Positions 35,564 to 43,632 of a DNA stretch of 47,632 nt are shown here, in pieces. Source of the DNA: CAYWGR01 sp964458015 (GTDB lineage Bacteria; Planctomycetota; Planctomycetia; Pirellulales; Thermoguttaceae); NCBI GenBank assembly GCA_964458015.1, contig CAYWGR010000017.1, positions 1-47,632 on the forward strand. Reading direction: 5' to 3'. Numbering within the stretch: the stretch's first letter is position 1; every line of letters begins with the position of its first letter. The translations under genes and the position numbers were made by a program. The notes beneath the pieces were generated by a model that saw only the letters and a list, made by a program, of their open reading frames with translations, made no database searches and was not told where the DNA came from.

Positions 35564-36397
35564 ATGTTGAGAATCCATGGCGTGCGTTGCATCGCGGTTC
35601 TCGGCCTTCTGCTGGTCTCTTGCACCGTGGCGAAGGCCGATTTACTCGGCTACTGGGACATGAACGCGGGAACCGGCACGACGGTCGCCGATCAGTCGGG
35701 CAATGGTATTAACGGTTCGCTTGTCGGCAGCGCCGGCTGGACAACCGCGGGCGGGGGCAAAAGCGGAGACATATCCGACTACGGCACGACATTTTCAGGG
35801 GCAGGAAGCGATTACATAGCAACAAGTGCCGTCCTGCCCGCCATCGGAACAGGCGACTTCGCGGTATCGCTTTGGTTCAAGGGGGCGGAGACTTGTGAGA
35901 CCGGAAAAACGACCGGTGGATGGCGATTCTTGTTTTCCATCGGCTTGCAGGGCAGTGCCGATACGTTATTTGTGACGACCAACGGCGGCGGCCTTCGCGC
36001 ATCCCTCGGCGGTTTCTTTCATGATATAAGCGGTGGCGGTGGCAGTTTCACCGACACTGATTGGTATAACATCGCTTTGGTGCGCAGCGGCACCAACATT
36101 TTGACGTATGTCAACGGTGATCTGAAGAGCACCATGACCTATGCGGATACTATCTATACTGCGTCAAATATCTCTGCCGATAAAGTTTACATCGGCAGTT
36201 TTCAGGGGGCTCCTATGAGTCTGAACGGTGCAATGGACGATGTTGCCGTTTGGAACCAAGCGTTGACGGATACACAGATTAGCGGCATTTTTCATGGAAC
36301 GATTTCACCATTGGCGATCCCCGAACCAACGACGTTTATGCTGATGGCTACTGGCCTGCTGGGGCTGTTAGCCTACGCTTGGCGAAAACGGAAATAA
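35564..36397 (+). CDS. LamG domain PEP-CTERM protein 2
   Basis: 277 aa; GGGAG lies 7 nt before ATG 35564. Signal peptide with LLLVSCTVAKA, then DLLGYWDMNAGTGTTVADQS, GDFAVSLWFKGAETCETGK, DWYNIALVRSGTNILTYVNG and MDDVAVWNQALTDTQISGIF, one LamG domain. The C-terminus IPEPTTFMLMATGLLGLLAY plus AWRKRK is a PEP-CTERM signal nearly identical to that of the preceding gene. The two are tandem paralogues 67 bp apart. The order sigma, anti-sigma-LamG, LamG, LamG suggests one regulon and probably one transcript. Confidence 0.9.
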   Translation: MLRIHGVRCIAVLGLLLVSCTVAKADLLGYWDMNAGTGTTVADQSGNGINGSLVGSAGWTTAGGGKSGDISDYGTTFSGAGSDYIATSAVLPAIGTGDFAVSLWFKGAETCETGKTTGGWRFLFSIGLQGSADTLFVTTNGGGLRASLGGFFHDISGGGGSFTDTDWYNIALVRSGTNILTYVNGDLKSTMTYADTIYTASNISADKVYIGSFQGAPMSLNGAMDDVAVWNQALTDTQISGIFHGTISPLAIPEPTTFMLMATGLLGLLAYAWRKRK

Positions 36398-36414
36398 GCT
36401 AAAATTTATAGAAA

Positions 36415-36485
36415 CCGCGGAGGATACGGAGGATCGCAGAGGGATTTTGAACCGGTCTACTCTGCGTCCTTCGTATCCTCTGCGG
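36415..36485 (+). repeat. Imperfect inverted repeat between LamG gene 2 and the first DUF1559 gene
   Basis: Left arm 36415-36441 (CCGCGGAGGATACGGAGGAT...) pairs with right arm 36460-36485 (CTCTGCGTCCTTCGTATCCT...), roughly 23 of 27 positions with small offsets and an 18-nt loop. It could end the LamG transcript or be a member of the CGGAGGATACGGAGG-type intergenic repeats. Confidence 0.65.
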
Positions 36486-36512
36486 TAGTTTTCCTTTACG
36501 GATAGCGATTTT

Positions 36513-37466
36513 ATGAAACGCCGCCCACAAAAAAACGGATTCACGCTCGTCGAGTTGCTCGTGGTCATCACGATCATCGGCATCCTCATCTCTTTACTGC
36601 TTCCCGCGGTCCAGGCTGCTCGCGAGGCAGCCCGCCGAGCCCAATGCGCGAATAATCTAAAGCAAATCGGACTCGCAACATTAAATTACGAAAGCTCCAA
36701 CGGCACGCTGCCGACCGGAGCCTATTTGATTCCCAACAATTGGGACGGCTCGGTGCCGGCTCTTTATCGTGGGTCCATTCTGATCCGGCTTCTCCCCTAT
36801 CTTGAACAACAAGCATTGTACGATCAGTTCGATTTCAAGACGGAGGTTGATTATCAAACGTTGTCGGGTACATCAACACTCATTGGTGCTACGGTTGTTG
36901 CAGCCTACATATGCCCCAGTGACAGCTACCCTGCTATTATCCCCGGCAGTAACAGAGCCAAACATAACTACGCAGCCTCGATGGGCCCTACCTCCCTTAC
37001 ATTCAACGAAAGTCACCCTTGCTCCGAGTATTCTACTTGGAATCAATATGCCTTGGCGACATTTTCTTCGTTCGGGACAGGCGCCGGCGTGTTCTATCGC
37101 AACAGCATCAACAATCCGGTTTCCTCGATCCACGACGGCCTGAGCAATACGATCTTCTTCGGAGAGATCTTGCCCCTCTGCTCGGGGCATCAGCGATCGG
37201 GCTGGGCCGCATCGAATAACGGCCAAGGATTCACCTCGACGCTGGTCCCGATCAACTATAACTCGTGCGACGATTCATCATCGGAGGGCTGTCGCCATTC
37301 CAGTAATTGGAATGCGGAAATCGGTTATAAATCCAGTCATCCCGGCGGAGCGATGTTCGCCTTCGGCGACGGCTCGGTCCATTTCCTAAGCGAAGGCGTC
37401 GACTATCAAAACTATCAATATCTTGGAGCCAAAGCCGATGGAAAAGCGGCCCAAATTCCTGACTAA
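36513..37466 (+). CDS. DUF1559 prepilin-like protein 1
   Basis: 317 aa. The N-terminus KNGFTLVELLVVITIIGILI is a type IV pilin/pseudopilin signal cleaved after Gly with Phe methylation, followed by LLPAVQAAREAARRAQCANN-type residues that define the planctomycete DUF1559 family. The C-terminal part has the usual SSHPGGAMFAFGDGSVHFLS (HxG-x-DGSV) motif. DUF1559 proteins are hugely expanded in Planctomycetes and presumed to form or decorate pilus-like surface structures; individual roles are unknown. Its 3' end overlaps the next gene by 29 bp. Confidence 0.95.
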   Translation: MKRRPQKNGFTLVELLVVITIIGILISLLLPAVQAAREAARRAQCANNLKQIGLATLNYESSNGTLPTGAYLIPNNWDGSVPALYRGSILIRLLPYLEQQALYDQFDFKTEVDYQTLSGTSTLIGATVVAAYICPSDSYPAIIPGSNRAKHNYAASMGPTSLTFNESHPCSEYSTWNQYALATFSSFGTGAGVFYRNSINNPVSSIHDGLSNTIFFGEILPLCSGHQRSGWAASNNGQGFTSTLVPINYNSCDDSSSEGCRHSSNWNAEIGYKSSHPGGAMFAFGDGSVHFLSEGVDYQNYQYLGAKADGKAAQIPD

Positions 37467-37878
37467 CCTCTGGATCGCATCGCTTATGCTGTGCTTGGCG
37501 GGTTGCGGCGAAAAACTGGCCACTGTCGCCGGCACGGTGCGCCTCGACGGTAAGCCCGTAGCCTCGGCTGGCGTTGCATTGCATCCCGTCGCCGGCGGAT
37601 CGCTCGCAAGCGGTTCAACCGATGCGGAGGGACGTTTTCGCATCGAGTCGGGCAACAAACCAGGCACAACGCCCGGCGAATACCGCATTACGGTCGTCAA
37701 AAAAGAAACCAGCGGATTCCTCGCCGACAAAAACGGCCTCTCAATGGGCGTGGCCAAGGGCGGCATTAAAGAAAAATGGATCATCCCCCAAAAATATGCT
37801 AAGCCCGATACTTCAGGTCTCAAGGTCCGTGTCAAACCCGGAATGGACCCGTTGGATCTGAATCTAACGTCACAGTGA
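37438..37878 (+). CDS. Small lipoprotein with transthyretin/carboxypeptidase-regulatory-like fold
   Basis: 146 aa from ATG 37438, with GGAG about 10 nt upstream inside the end of the DUF1559 gene. Lipobox LMLCLAGC at residues ~16-23 marks a lipoprotein. The mature part is a beta-sandwich of the carboxypeptidase-regulatory type common beside DUF1559 genes: ATVAGTVRLDGKPVASAGVA, TDAEGRFRIESGNKPGTTPG and EYRITVVKK. The 29-bp overlap with DUF1559 protein 1 implies coupled translation, so the two may act together at the cell surface (inference). Confidence 0.88.
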   Translation: MEKRPKFLTNLWIASLMLCLAGCGEKLATVAGTVRLDGKPVASAGVALHPVAGGSLASGSTDAEGRFRIESGNKPGTTPGEYRITVVKKETSGFLADKNGLSMGVAKGGIKEKWIIPQKYAKPDTSGLKVRVKPGMDPLDLNLTSQ

Positions 37879-37906
37879 CACAAAACACCATAGTTCGAGG
37901 TTCGAT

Positions 37907-38866
37907 ATGTTCTCCAGCCATCGAAATGTTGATGCAAAAACAAAGTTCACGGGCTTCACGCTCGTCGAACTTTTAGTCGTCATCACGATTATCGGCATTT
38001 TGATTTCACTGCTTCTGCCCGCGGTGCAATCGGCGCGCGAAGCAGCTCGCCGGCTCCAATGCTCGAACAATTTGAAGCAAATGGCGCTCGGAGCCTTACA
38101 ACACGAGGCCGCGCAAGGCTGGCTCCCAACCGACGGCTGGAACGGCTGCTGGGTCGGCGATCCCGACAAAGGCTATGGAAAAGAACAACCCGGCGGCTGG
38201 CTTTACAACATTCTGCCCTTCGTCGAGTTGAACGCCTTGCACGATGTCGGCCTAGGCAAATCGGATTCCGAAAAGAAAACGCTCTGGACCGCCGCCGCCG
38301 CAACGCCGATCGCGTTGGCGTCTTGCCCGACGCGGCGAGCCCCCGGCGTTGGCCCGTTGGCCATCTACTGGCAGCAGAATCCGTATCCCTTCCAAAACAT
38401 GAATTACACGTCGAGCATGTTGCTGGCCCGAGGCGATTATGCCATCAACAGCGGCCCGACCGAGGTGTCCTCGCCCTACGATTCCAGTCCCGACGGTATT
38501 TCAACGTCTCAAAGCACCGTTCCGATGGCCACGATCACCGACGGCACAAGCAATACTTACTTGATCGGCGAAAAATACCTGAACGCCGACGTCTATCAAA
38601 CTTCGAACGATGCCGGCGACGACGGTGCCATTTACGGCGGCCACGATTGGGATCTCTGCCGCTGGACACACGCCGACTACTATCCCATGCAAGATCAGCC
38701 CGGCTATCCCGATTGCCTGCGTTTCGGCAGCGCCCACTCCGGTGGATTCAACATATCGTTTTGCGATGGGTCCGTGCGTTCCATCCAATATTCCATCGAA
38801 CCTGCGATCCACGAACTGTTAGGCGACCGCCACGACGGCCAGGCCATCGACGGCAGCAAGTTTTAA
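37907..38866 (+). CDS. DUF1559 prepilin-like protein 2
   Basis: 319 aa. KFTGFTLVELLVVITIIGIL is the pseudopilin signal, followed by LLPAVQSAREAARRLQCSNN and the DUF1559 body (ITDGTSNTYLIGEKYLN, SAHSGGFNISFCDGSVRSIQ). It differs from protein 1 by a longer variable middle, and its terminal motif has CDGSVRS instead of GDGSVHF. It lies 28 bp after the lipoprotein stop, so the three genes form a tight unit downstream of the sigma/LamG genes. Confidence 0.95.
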   Translation: MFSSHRNVDAKTKFTGFTLVELLVVITIIGILISLLLPAVQSAREAARRLQCSNNLKQMALGALQHEAAQGWLPTDGWNGCWVGDPDKGYGKEQPGGWLYNILPFVELNALHDVGLGKSDSEKKTLWTAAAATPIALASCPTRRAPGVGPLAIYWQQNPYPFQNMNYTSSMLLARGDYAINSGPTEVSSPYDSSPDGISTSQSTVPMATITDGTSNTYLIGEKYLNADVYQTSNDAGDDGAIYGGHDWDLCRWTHADYYPMQDQPGYPDCLRFGSAHSGGFNISFCDGSVRSIQYSIEPAIHELLGDRHDGQAIDGSKF

Positions 38867-38998
38867 TCCCGCCATCAAACTCACGCATATCCCGAGGATC
38901 GTAAATTCCCGGCTATTGCAACCACGATCAGCAACAAGATAGAATAACTTCCCACCTTCCCTGCCGGCCCCGCCGGCCACACCTTCCAGGAGACTCTC

Positions 38999-41971
38999 AT
39001 GATGACCCTCCGTGAAACACGATCGTCTCAGTTTTGCAAACGTTGGAGAGCAATTTCCCAACTTACGTTCGCAACATTGTTTGCCGGCGGTATTCTAATG
39101 TTCGGCGAACGGCTCAATGCCGAAAATCCCGCGCCGATCAAGGTCTACTCCCATCTCATAGACCCTCGCGAACATCCCGACTACGAACGCCATGCCGTGC
39201 GCGCCCCCGACTGGAGCACCTTCCAAAATCGCACGCAAATGACGACTCTACGAGCCTTCGCCATGGAAGGCGACCGGATTGTTCGCTTCGCCGAAGATAT
39301 GGAGAACTACACCAAGAAGCATGAATTGGGCGACATGCTTTGGCCGGCCTGCCCCATGATCTATGCGAAAAATCTCGGTGAAGTGGTCGATGAGATCAAG
39401 CGGCGGAATCTCTATCTGTTCGACCTTTGGGGATACGTTCCGGGCAGCGTCGCGGGCAACAGCGGTCGCCCAACCGGCGGCTACTGCGAGCAATTCAAAG
39501 TGCCGCCCGAAGTCTCGAAAATGCTTGAAGAAAAGCTCGGGCCGCGATGGCTCGGGATGGACATCGGCGAACAAGACGGCCGCTACATCGGCGGCTACGC
39601 CAATCAAATGGTTCCTATCTCGGCAAGTCGTTTGGAGCAGTATTTCAACTTCCAGCGGTTCTTCCAACGCATGACGGAAGACGAGGGCAACAAAGTCGCG
39701 GCATTGGTTTCACTCAACTTCGGCCACCACTTCCTGAAAGAAGGCGTCTACACGCTCCTCGGCGCGGAAACGGCACAGGGATTGCCCAACAGCCAAATCT
39801 ATTATTCCTTCATCCGCGGCGCAGGCAAACAATACGGCGTGCTCTGGTTCGGCAACGCTTCGGTCTATAATCGCTGGGGACACAAAGCTTATGGCGGTGA
39901 GGGCGGCGAGGGCACCGGCGATCCTTACGGTCCGACGAAAGGCGCTAGCCTCAGCTTATTGAAACGTCTGATCTACAATCAAATTCTCTATAACTCGGCA
40001 ACCGTCGGATTTGAAAGCGGTTGGTTCGAGGGCGACAAGCTTTCGCCCATCGGACGCATCCAACAATCGGCCGGTCGCTGGATGAAAGCCAATGGCCAAC
40101 CAGGAACCATGCTTGCGCCCGTGGCCGTGATGACCGACTTCTTCGCCGGTTGGTCCTTCCCGCGACATCTCTATACCGGCCACGTTTATCGTGCTTGGGG
40201 CAATTTGCCTTACGAAGCCGGCGATTATTTGACCGATGGCGTTTTAGATCTGCTCTATCCCGGCTATCAGAATTCTTCCTACTATCACGATGAGTCGGGC
40301 TTCCTCACCGCCACCCCCTACGGCGATGCCGCCGACTGTTTGCTGAGCGATGCCCCGGCATGGTTGCTGCCTCGTTATTCGCAAATCATCGTGGCAGGCG
40401 AACTCGCCGGCAGCGCGGAAATCCGCGACAAGCTCCTCGCCTACGTTCAAGGCGGCGGCCAATTGGTCATCACGGCGGGCAATATCGCAAAAATGCCCGG
40501 CGGCTTGGCAGGCGTTCGCGTCACAGGCCCGGCCGTTCATGTTGCCGCAAAACAATCCATCGAAACAAAAACGGCTCCCATTGCTGAAGAAGCCGCTTTG
40601 GATCTGCTGCCGCTGGAAACGCCGGCAGGCAGTGAAGTTATAGCACGTTGCGGCCAAACGCCGGCCGTCATTGAACTGGCATGCGGCAAAGGCAAAATTA
40701 CCGTCCTCGCCTCGCCCTTCGGCGTCGGCACGGATCCCGTAGTCTCCGGGCAAATCCCCAATCCGGTCGATAAGCCGCTGCCCAAACCGTTCCCCCTGTT
40801 GAAACACGTTGCGGCACAAATAGATCGCGTGCTTCGCAATCAAATACTGTTCGAGGCCGGTTCAGGGCTCCAAGTCGTCACCTGCAAAAAGGATCGCGGC
40901 CTCTATACGGTGGGAATTTTGAACAATTCCTATCGCCCTCTGCCATTTACAATCGTTTCGCGCTGCGGCCCGATCGAATCGAGCCGCGAACTGCCGCTCG
41001 ACGTTTCCGAACACGGCGCGCCAGGCCATTTGCCGCCCGGAATCGAGCTTGCAGCCATCGGCGCAAACGGCCCAACAACCATTGCCGGCGGCGATGTGCG
41101 CATTTTCGAGGTCCGCCTCAAGCAAGACGCTTCCGAGGAAATTCCCCACGTAGCTGCCCCGCCGCGACCGCGCGGTCGAATCCTTCCGCTGCGGAAGCCG
41201 TATTCGATCAAGGAGGAAATTCTGGCTCGGCCTACGTTCTTCGAGCATTACGACGGCATTCTGGTCGATTGGCGATACCTGCACGACCGGCGGCTTGAAA
41301 CAGTCGCCCAAGAGGCCGGCTGGATCGGACGCCAGAAGCTCCGCGTGATTGTGGATCTCTCCTCGGGTCTGAATCTCTTTCCCGATTTGCGTTTGACCAC
41401 CAACATCACTGAAGAACATGCGGCCAGCATGGCGGTGATCGACGACGTTTTGGCCAAGATGAAAGCCCTGGGCTCGCACGATCTCGTACTCTCACAGCAT
41501 CGCCATCCGGAAATCCACTATGTGCCGGAACAGGCGACAAATGCGATGGACGCGACAGTGCGCGAAATCTGCCGTCGTGCCGAGGCACAACAGACGACCG
41601 TTTACCTACGTGCCTATCCCTTCAAGACGCCGGCCGACCTTGGCAGCGCCTATGCTCTCCTGAAACGCATCGGGGCCGCGAATCTGAAGCTGGCCCCCAG
41701 CACGGCGTTTCTCGCGGGGGCCGGAGCCAACGCACCAGGCTTGACCCCCGAAGTGCGCGCGAAAATCGGCCTCTGGATGGCAGGTGAACCAGCTTCCGAT
41801 ATCGCCGGACAGGTCTGGAGCGTTCACAAACCGATGACCGGCAATAAGAACCGCGAGCAATTGTTGCAACTCTTGAACACTGCTCCAGAAGCACCCGTCG
41901 TGTTCGACGTTCTCTATGACAATCAAGACGCCGAATATCAGGATGCGATGTTTTTGTCGCCGGCCAAGTGA
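38999..41971 (+). CDS. Large secreted GH42-like protein, 990 aa
   Basis: AGGAG lies 7 nt before ATG 38999; ATG 39002 is equally possible. N-terminal signal ATLFAGGILMFGERLNAE. Residues ~60-430 look like a TIM barrel (NLYLFDLWGYVPGS, WLGMDIGEQDGRYIGGYANQ, VGFESGWFEGDKLSPIGRI); the Glu in DIGEQ and in GFESGW are candidate catalytic residues. Residues ~440-560 form a GATase-like domain (YSQIIVAGELAGSAEIRDKL, YVQGGGQLVITAGNIAKMPG), as in GH42 trimerisation domains. Then a beta domain and a C-terminal part with EEHAASMAVIDDVLAKMKAL and DVLYDNQDAEYQDAM. No family can be assigned firmly. It closes the block and is followed by a strong terminator shared with the convergent gene. Confidence 0.75.
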   Translation: MMTLRETRSSQFCKRWRAISQLTFATLFAGGILMFGERLNAENPAPIKVYSHLIDPREHPDYERHAVRAPDWSTFQNRTQMTTLRAFAMEGDRIVRFAEDMENYTKKHELGDMLWPACPMIYAKNLGEVVDEIKRRNLYLFDLWGYVPGSVAGNSGRPTGGYCEQFKVPPEVSKMLEEKLGPRWLGMDIGEQDGRYIGGYANQMVPISASRLEQYFNFQRFFQRMTEDEGNKVAALVSLNFGHHFLKEGVYTLLGAETAQGLPNSQIYYSFIRGAGKQYGVLWFGNASVYNRWGHKAYGGEGGEGTGDPYGPTKGASLSLLKRLIYNQILYNSATVGFESGWFEGDKLSPIGRIQQSAGRWMKANGQPGTMLAPVAVMTDFFAGWSFPRHLYTGHVYRAWGNLPYEAGDYLTDGVLDLLYPGYQNSSYYHDESGFLTATPYGDAADCLLSDAPAWLLPRYSQIIVAGELAGSAEIRDKLLAYVQGGGQLVITAGNIAKMPGGLAGVRVTGPAVHVAAKQSIETKTAPIAEEAALDLLPLETPAGSEVIARCGQTPAVIELACGKGKITVLASPFGVGTDPVVSGQIPNPVDKPLPKPFPLLKHVAAQIDRVLRNQILFEAGSGLQVVTCKKDRGLYTVGILNNSYRPLPFTIVSRCGPIESSRELPLDVSEHGAPGHLPPGIELAAIGANGPTTIAGGDVRIFEVRLKQDASEEIPHVAAPPRPRGRILPLRKPYSIKEEILARPTFFEHYDGILVDWRYLHDRRLETVAQEAGWIGRQKLRVIVDLSSGLNLFPDLRLTTNITEEHAASMAVIDDVLAKMKALGSHDLVLSQHRHPEIHYVPEQATNAMDATVREICRRAEAQQTTVYLRAYPFKTPADLGSAYALLKRIGAANLKLAPSTAFLAGAGANAPGLTPEVRAKIGLWMAGEPASDIAGQVWSVHKPMTGNKNREQLLQLLNTAPEAPVVFDVLYDNQDAEYQDAMFLSPAK

Positions 41972-42033
41972 CCGTGCGATTGCGTTCTGAAACAGCTATT
42001 GCAGAACGACGCCCATTATTTTGAATAATGAGA

Positions 42034-42068
42034 AAATAGCCGGAATGCTCTCTGCATCCCGGCTATTT
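42034..42068. terminator. Bidirectional terminator between convergent genes
   Basis: AAATAGCCGG-A-ATGC, loop TCTCT, GCAT-C-CCGGCTATTT: a 14-bp stem with one A/C mismatch. It is flanked by A-rich sequence on the left and T-rich on the right, so it works for the plus-strand gene ending at 41971 and the minus-strand gene ending at 42100. Confidence 0.85.
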
Positions 42069-42099
42069 CTATAACATCTTCGAAAAAACAATTGTTCCG

Positions 42100-43311
42100 C
42101 TATTTGCCGGCGGCCGGGGCCGGATTGTCCGTCGCCGGCTTTTCCGCGGCAGGCTGAGCAACAGGCAGTGGATCGGCAGGCTTGAACACACGTTCATCGT
42201 ACATATTCAGCGCGTGCAAGGCATGGCCGACCGAAACGATTTCGCGTGTCGAAAGCGAAGGCGTGTTCCACTGATAGCGTTGCGTGCTGAGCAGCCCCGT
42301 GACATACTCGACCGCCTTCATCACGTGAGGATCTTCGATTTTCTGTTCCGGCAACGACAGGACCAACCACTCGAGAATCCGGCCGCTCGAGCGCAGTTGC
42401 GAAGCGATATCAGGGCTGTTGCTCTTCGCCGCCAGAAAATACGGGCCCCAAGAGCCGTCGGCATTTTGAAGCTGCAAGGCAAAATCCTGAAAATCAGAGA
42501 CGTATTTTCGCGCCCGCTCGTATTGGCCGTCGATCGGCTGACCGCGTTTGGCGCGGCGAATCACCGCATAGCTGAGCCCCAGGAGGCGATTCAAACCGCC
42601 CTCGGGCGCGGTCACGACAGGCTGGGCCATTTCTTCGGAAAGAATGCGGTCAATCGACCACGTTTCGCCAAGATCGTTTTTCCACTCAGGCTCTTCCACA
42701 TAATAGGAAAATCCAATCAGCGGAAGCGATAGATCATTGCCCGATCGGCAGGCAAGCTTTTCACCTTCGACAACGTCGGCCACATTGCGGACGGTTTGTC
42801 CAACGCGAACGGGATAGTCTTCCTGAACCCGGGACAGGGCCAACATGGCAAGAAATTCGCCCGGCTGCTCTTGATAGCCATAACCGATCCGGGCGGCAAT
42901 GTGCTTATCACTAACGCCCAGAAGCTCGAAACCGTTGCAGGGGTAGTTCCAGCAAAGGCACGTAATTCCATTAACCCGGCGTCCCTCGGGGCCTTCCCAT
43001 GAAACTTCGGTCTTGCAGCCATACGCCAAACAGCACGCCAAAATTTCCGTGGCAAAATTGTCGCGCGTGTTAAACGTTTGCTTTTGCTGGGCAGCCAAAA
43101 CGGCACGCACTTGATCGCGCAGGGCCGTCTGGGTGGGATTCAGCTCGCGCAGCGGCTTCGCCTGTGCTGACGCCTCGGCCGGTTTGGCAGCTTCCGCCGG
43201 CTTGGCTTCGGGCTTCGGCGCGGCATCTTCCGGTGCGGCAAAAAGACTTGTTGGGATAAAAACACAAAAGGCTAAAACACCGCTCCAAAAGATACTTTTT
43301 TGGCGTGTCAT
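42100..43311 (-). CDS. Secreted planctomycete protein with prenyltransferase/squalene-cyclase-like repeats
   Basis: 403 aa from ATG 43311 (GGAG 8 nt upstream; the frame extends to 43335). The signal peptide ends PTSLFA. Residues ~25-55 are an Ala/Lys/Pro/Glu linker. A Cys cluster follows (ATEILACCLAYGCKTEV, ITCLCWNYPCNGFELLG). The rest is alpha-helical with DFALQLQNADGSWGPYFLA and STREIVSVGHALHALNMYD, resembling the alpha/alpha-barrel repeats (QxxDGSW) of prenyltransferase/squalene-cyclase folds, but without an obvious active site. It matches a conserved hypothetical family I associate with Rhodopirellula-like genomes. Function unknown; probably periplasmic. Confidence 0.75.
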   Translation of the reverse strand: MTRQKSIFWSGVLAFCVFIPTSLFAAPEDAAPKPEAKPAEAAKPAEASAQAKPLRELNPTQTALRDQVRAVLAAQQKQTFNTRDNFATEILACCLAYGCKTEVSWEGPEGRRVNGITCLCWNYPCNGFELLGVSDKHIAARIGYGYQEQPGEFLAMLALSRVQEDYPVRVGQTVRNVADVVEGEKLACRSGNDLSLPLIGFSYYVEEPEWKNDLGETWSIDRILSEEMAQPVVTAPEGGLNRLLGLSYAVIRRAKRGQPIDGQYERARKYVSDFQDFALQLQNADGSWGPYFLAAKSNSPDIASQLRSSGRILEWLVLSLPEQKIEDPHVMKAVEYVTGLLSTQRYQWNTPSLSTREIVSVGHALHALNMYDERVFKPADPLPVAQPAAEKPATDNPAPAAGK

Positions 43312-43632
43312 CGGGATATCTCCGTAAATCCGCAATGAGAAGCTAGCTAAAACAGGGACATTACATGGCCCACTGTATTACTAACCCCAAAGATCGTGAA
43401 GTTTCTTACAAAGTCTAGCGACCAACGGGAGCGAATCGAAGCCAACCGAGCGGAAGCTCGAATTGGCTGGCGGCCCGGCCGTCCAATAATTCAACAACAA
43501 CTATCTCAGATGCTTATTTATAAAATTCGACTAATTACCAGGGAAATCGACAGAATTTACAGAACTTACGCTATTCGCCAGGTCGGTCTTCGAAAAAAAT
43601 TTGCTGATCCCGCCTGCTTCCGCTTGATACGA
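43312..43632. other. Intergenic interval, no gene seen
   Basis: 321 bp between two minus-strand genes. The section near 43500-43570 is AT-rich and probably contains the promoter of the gene starting at 43311. No convincing hairpin, RNA or short gene was found; the plus-strand frame here lacks a ribosome binding site and overlaps the next gene. Confidence 0.5.
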
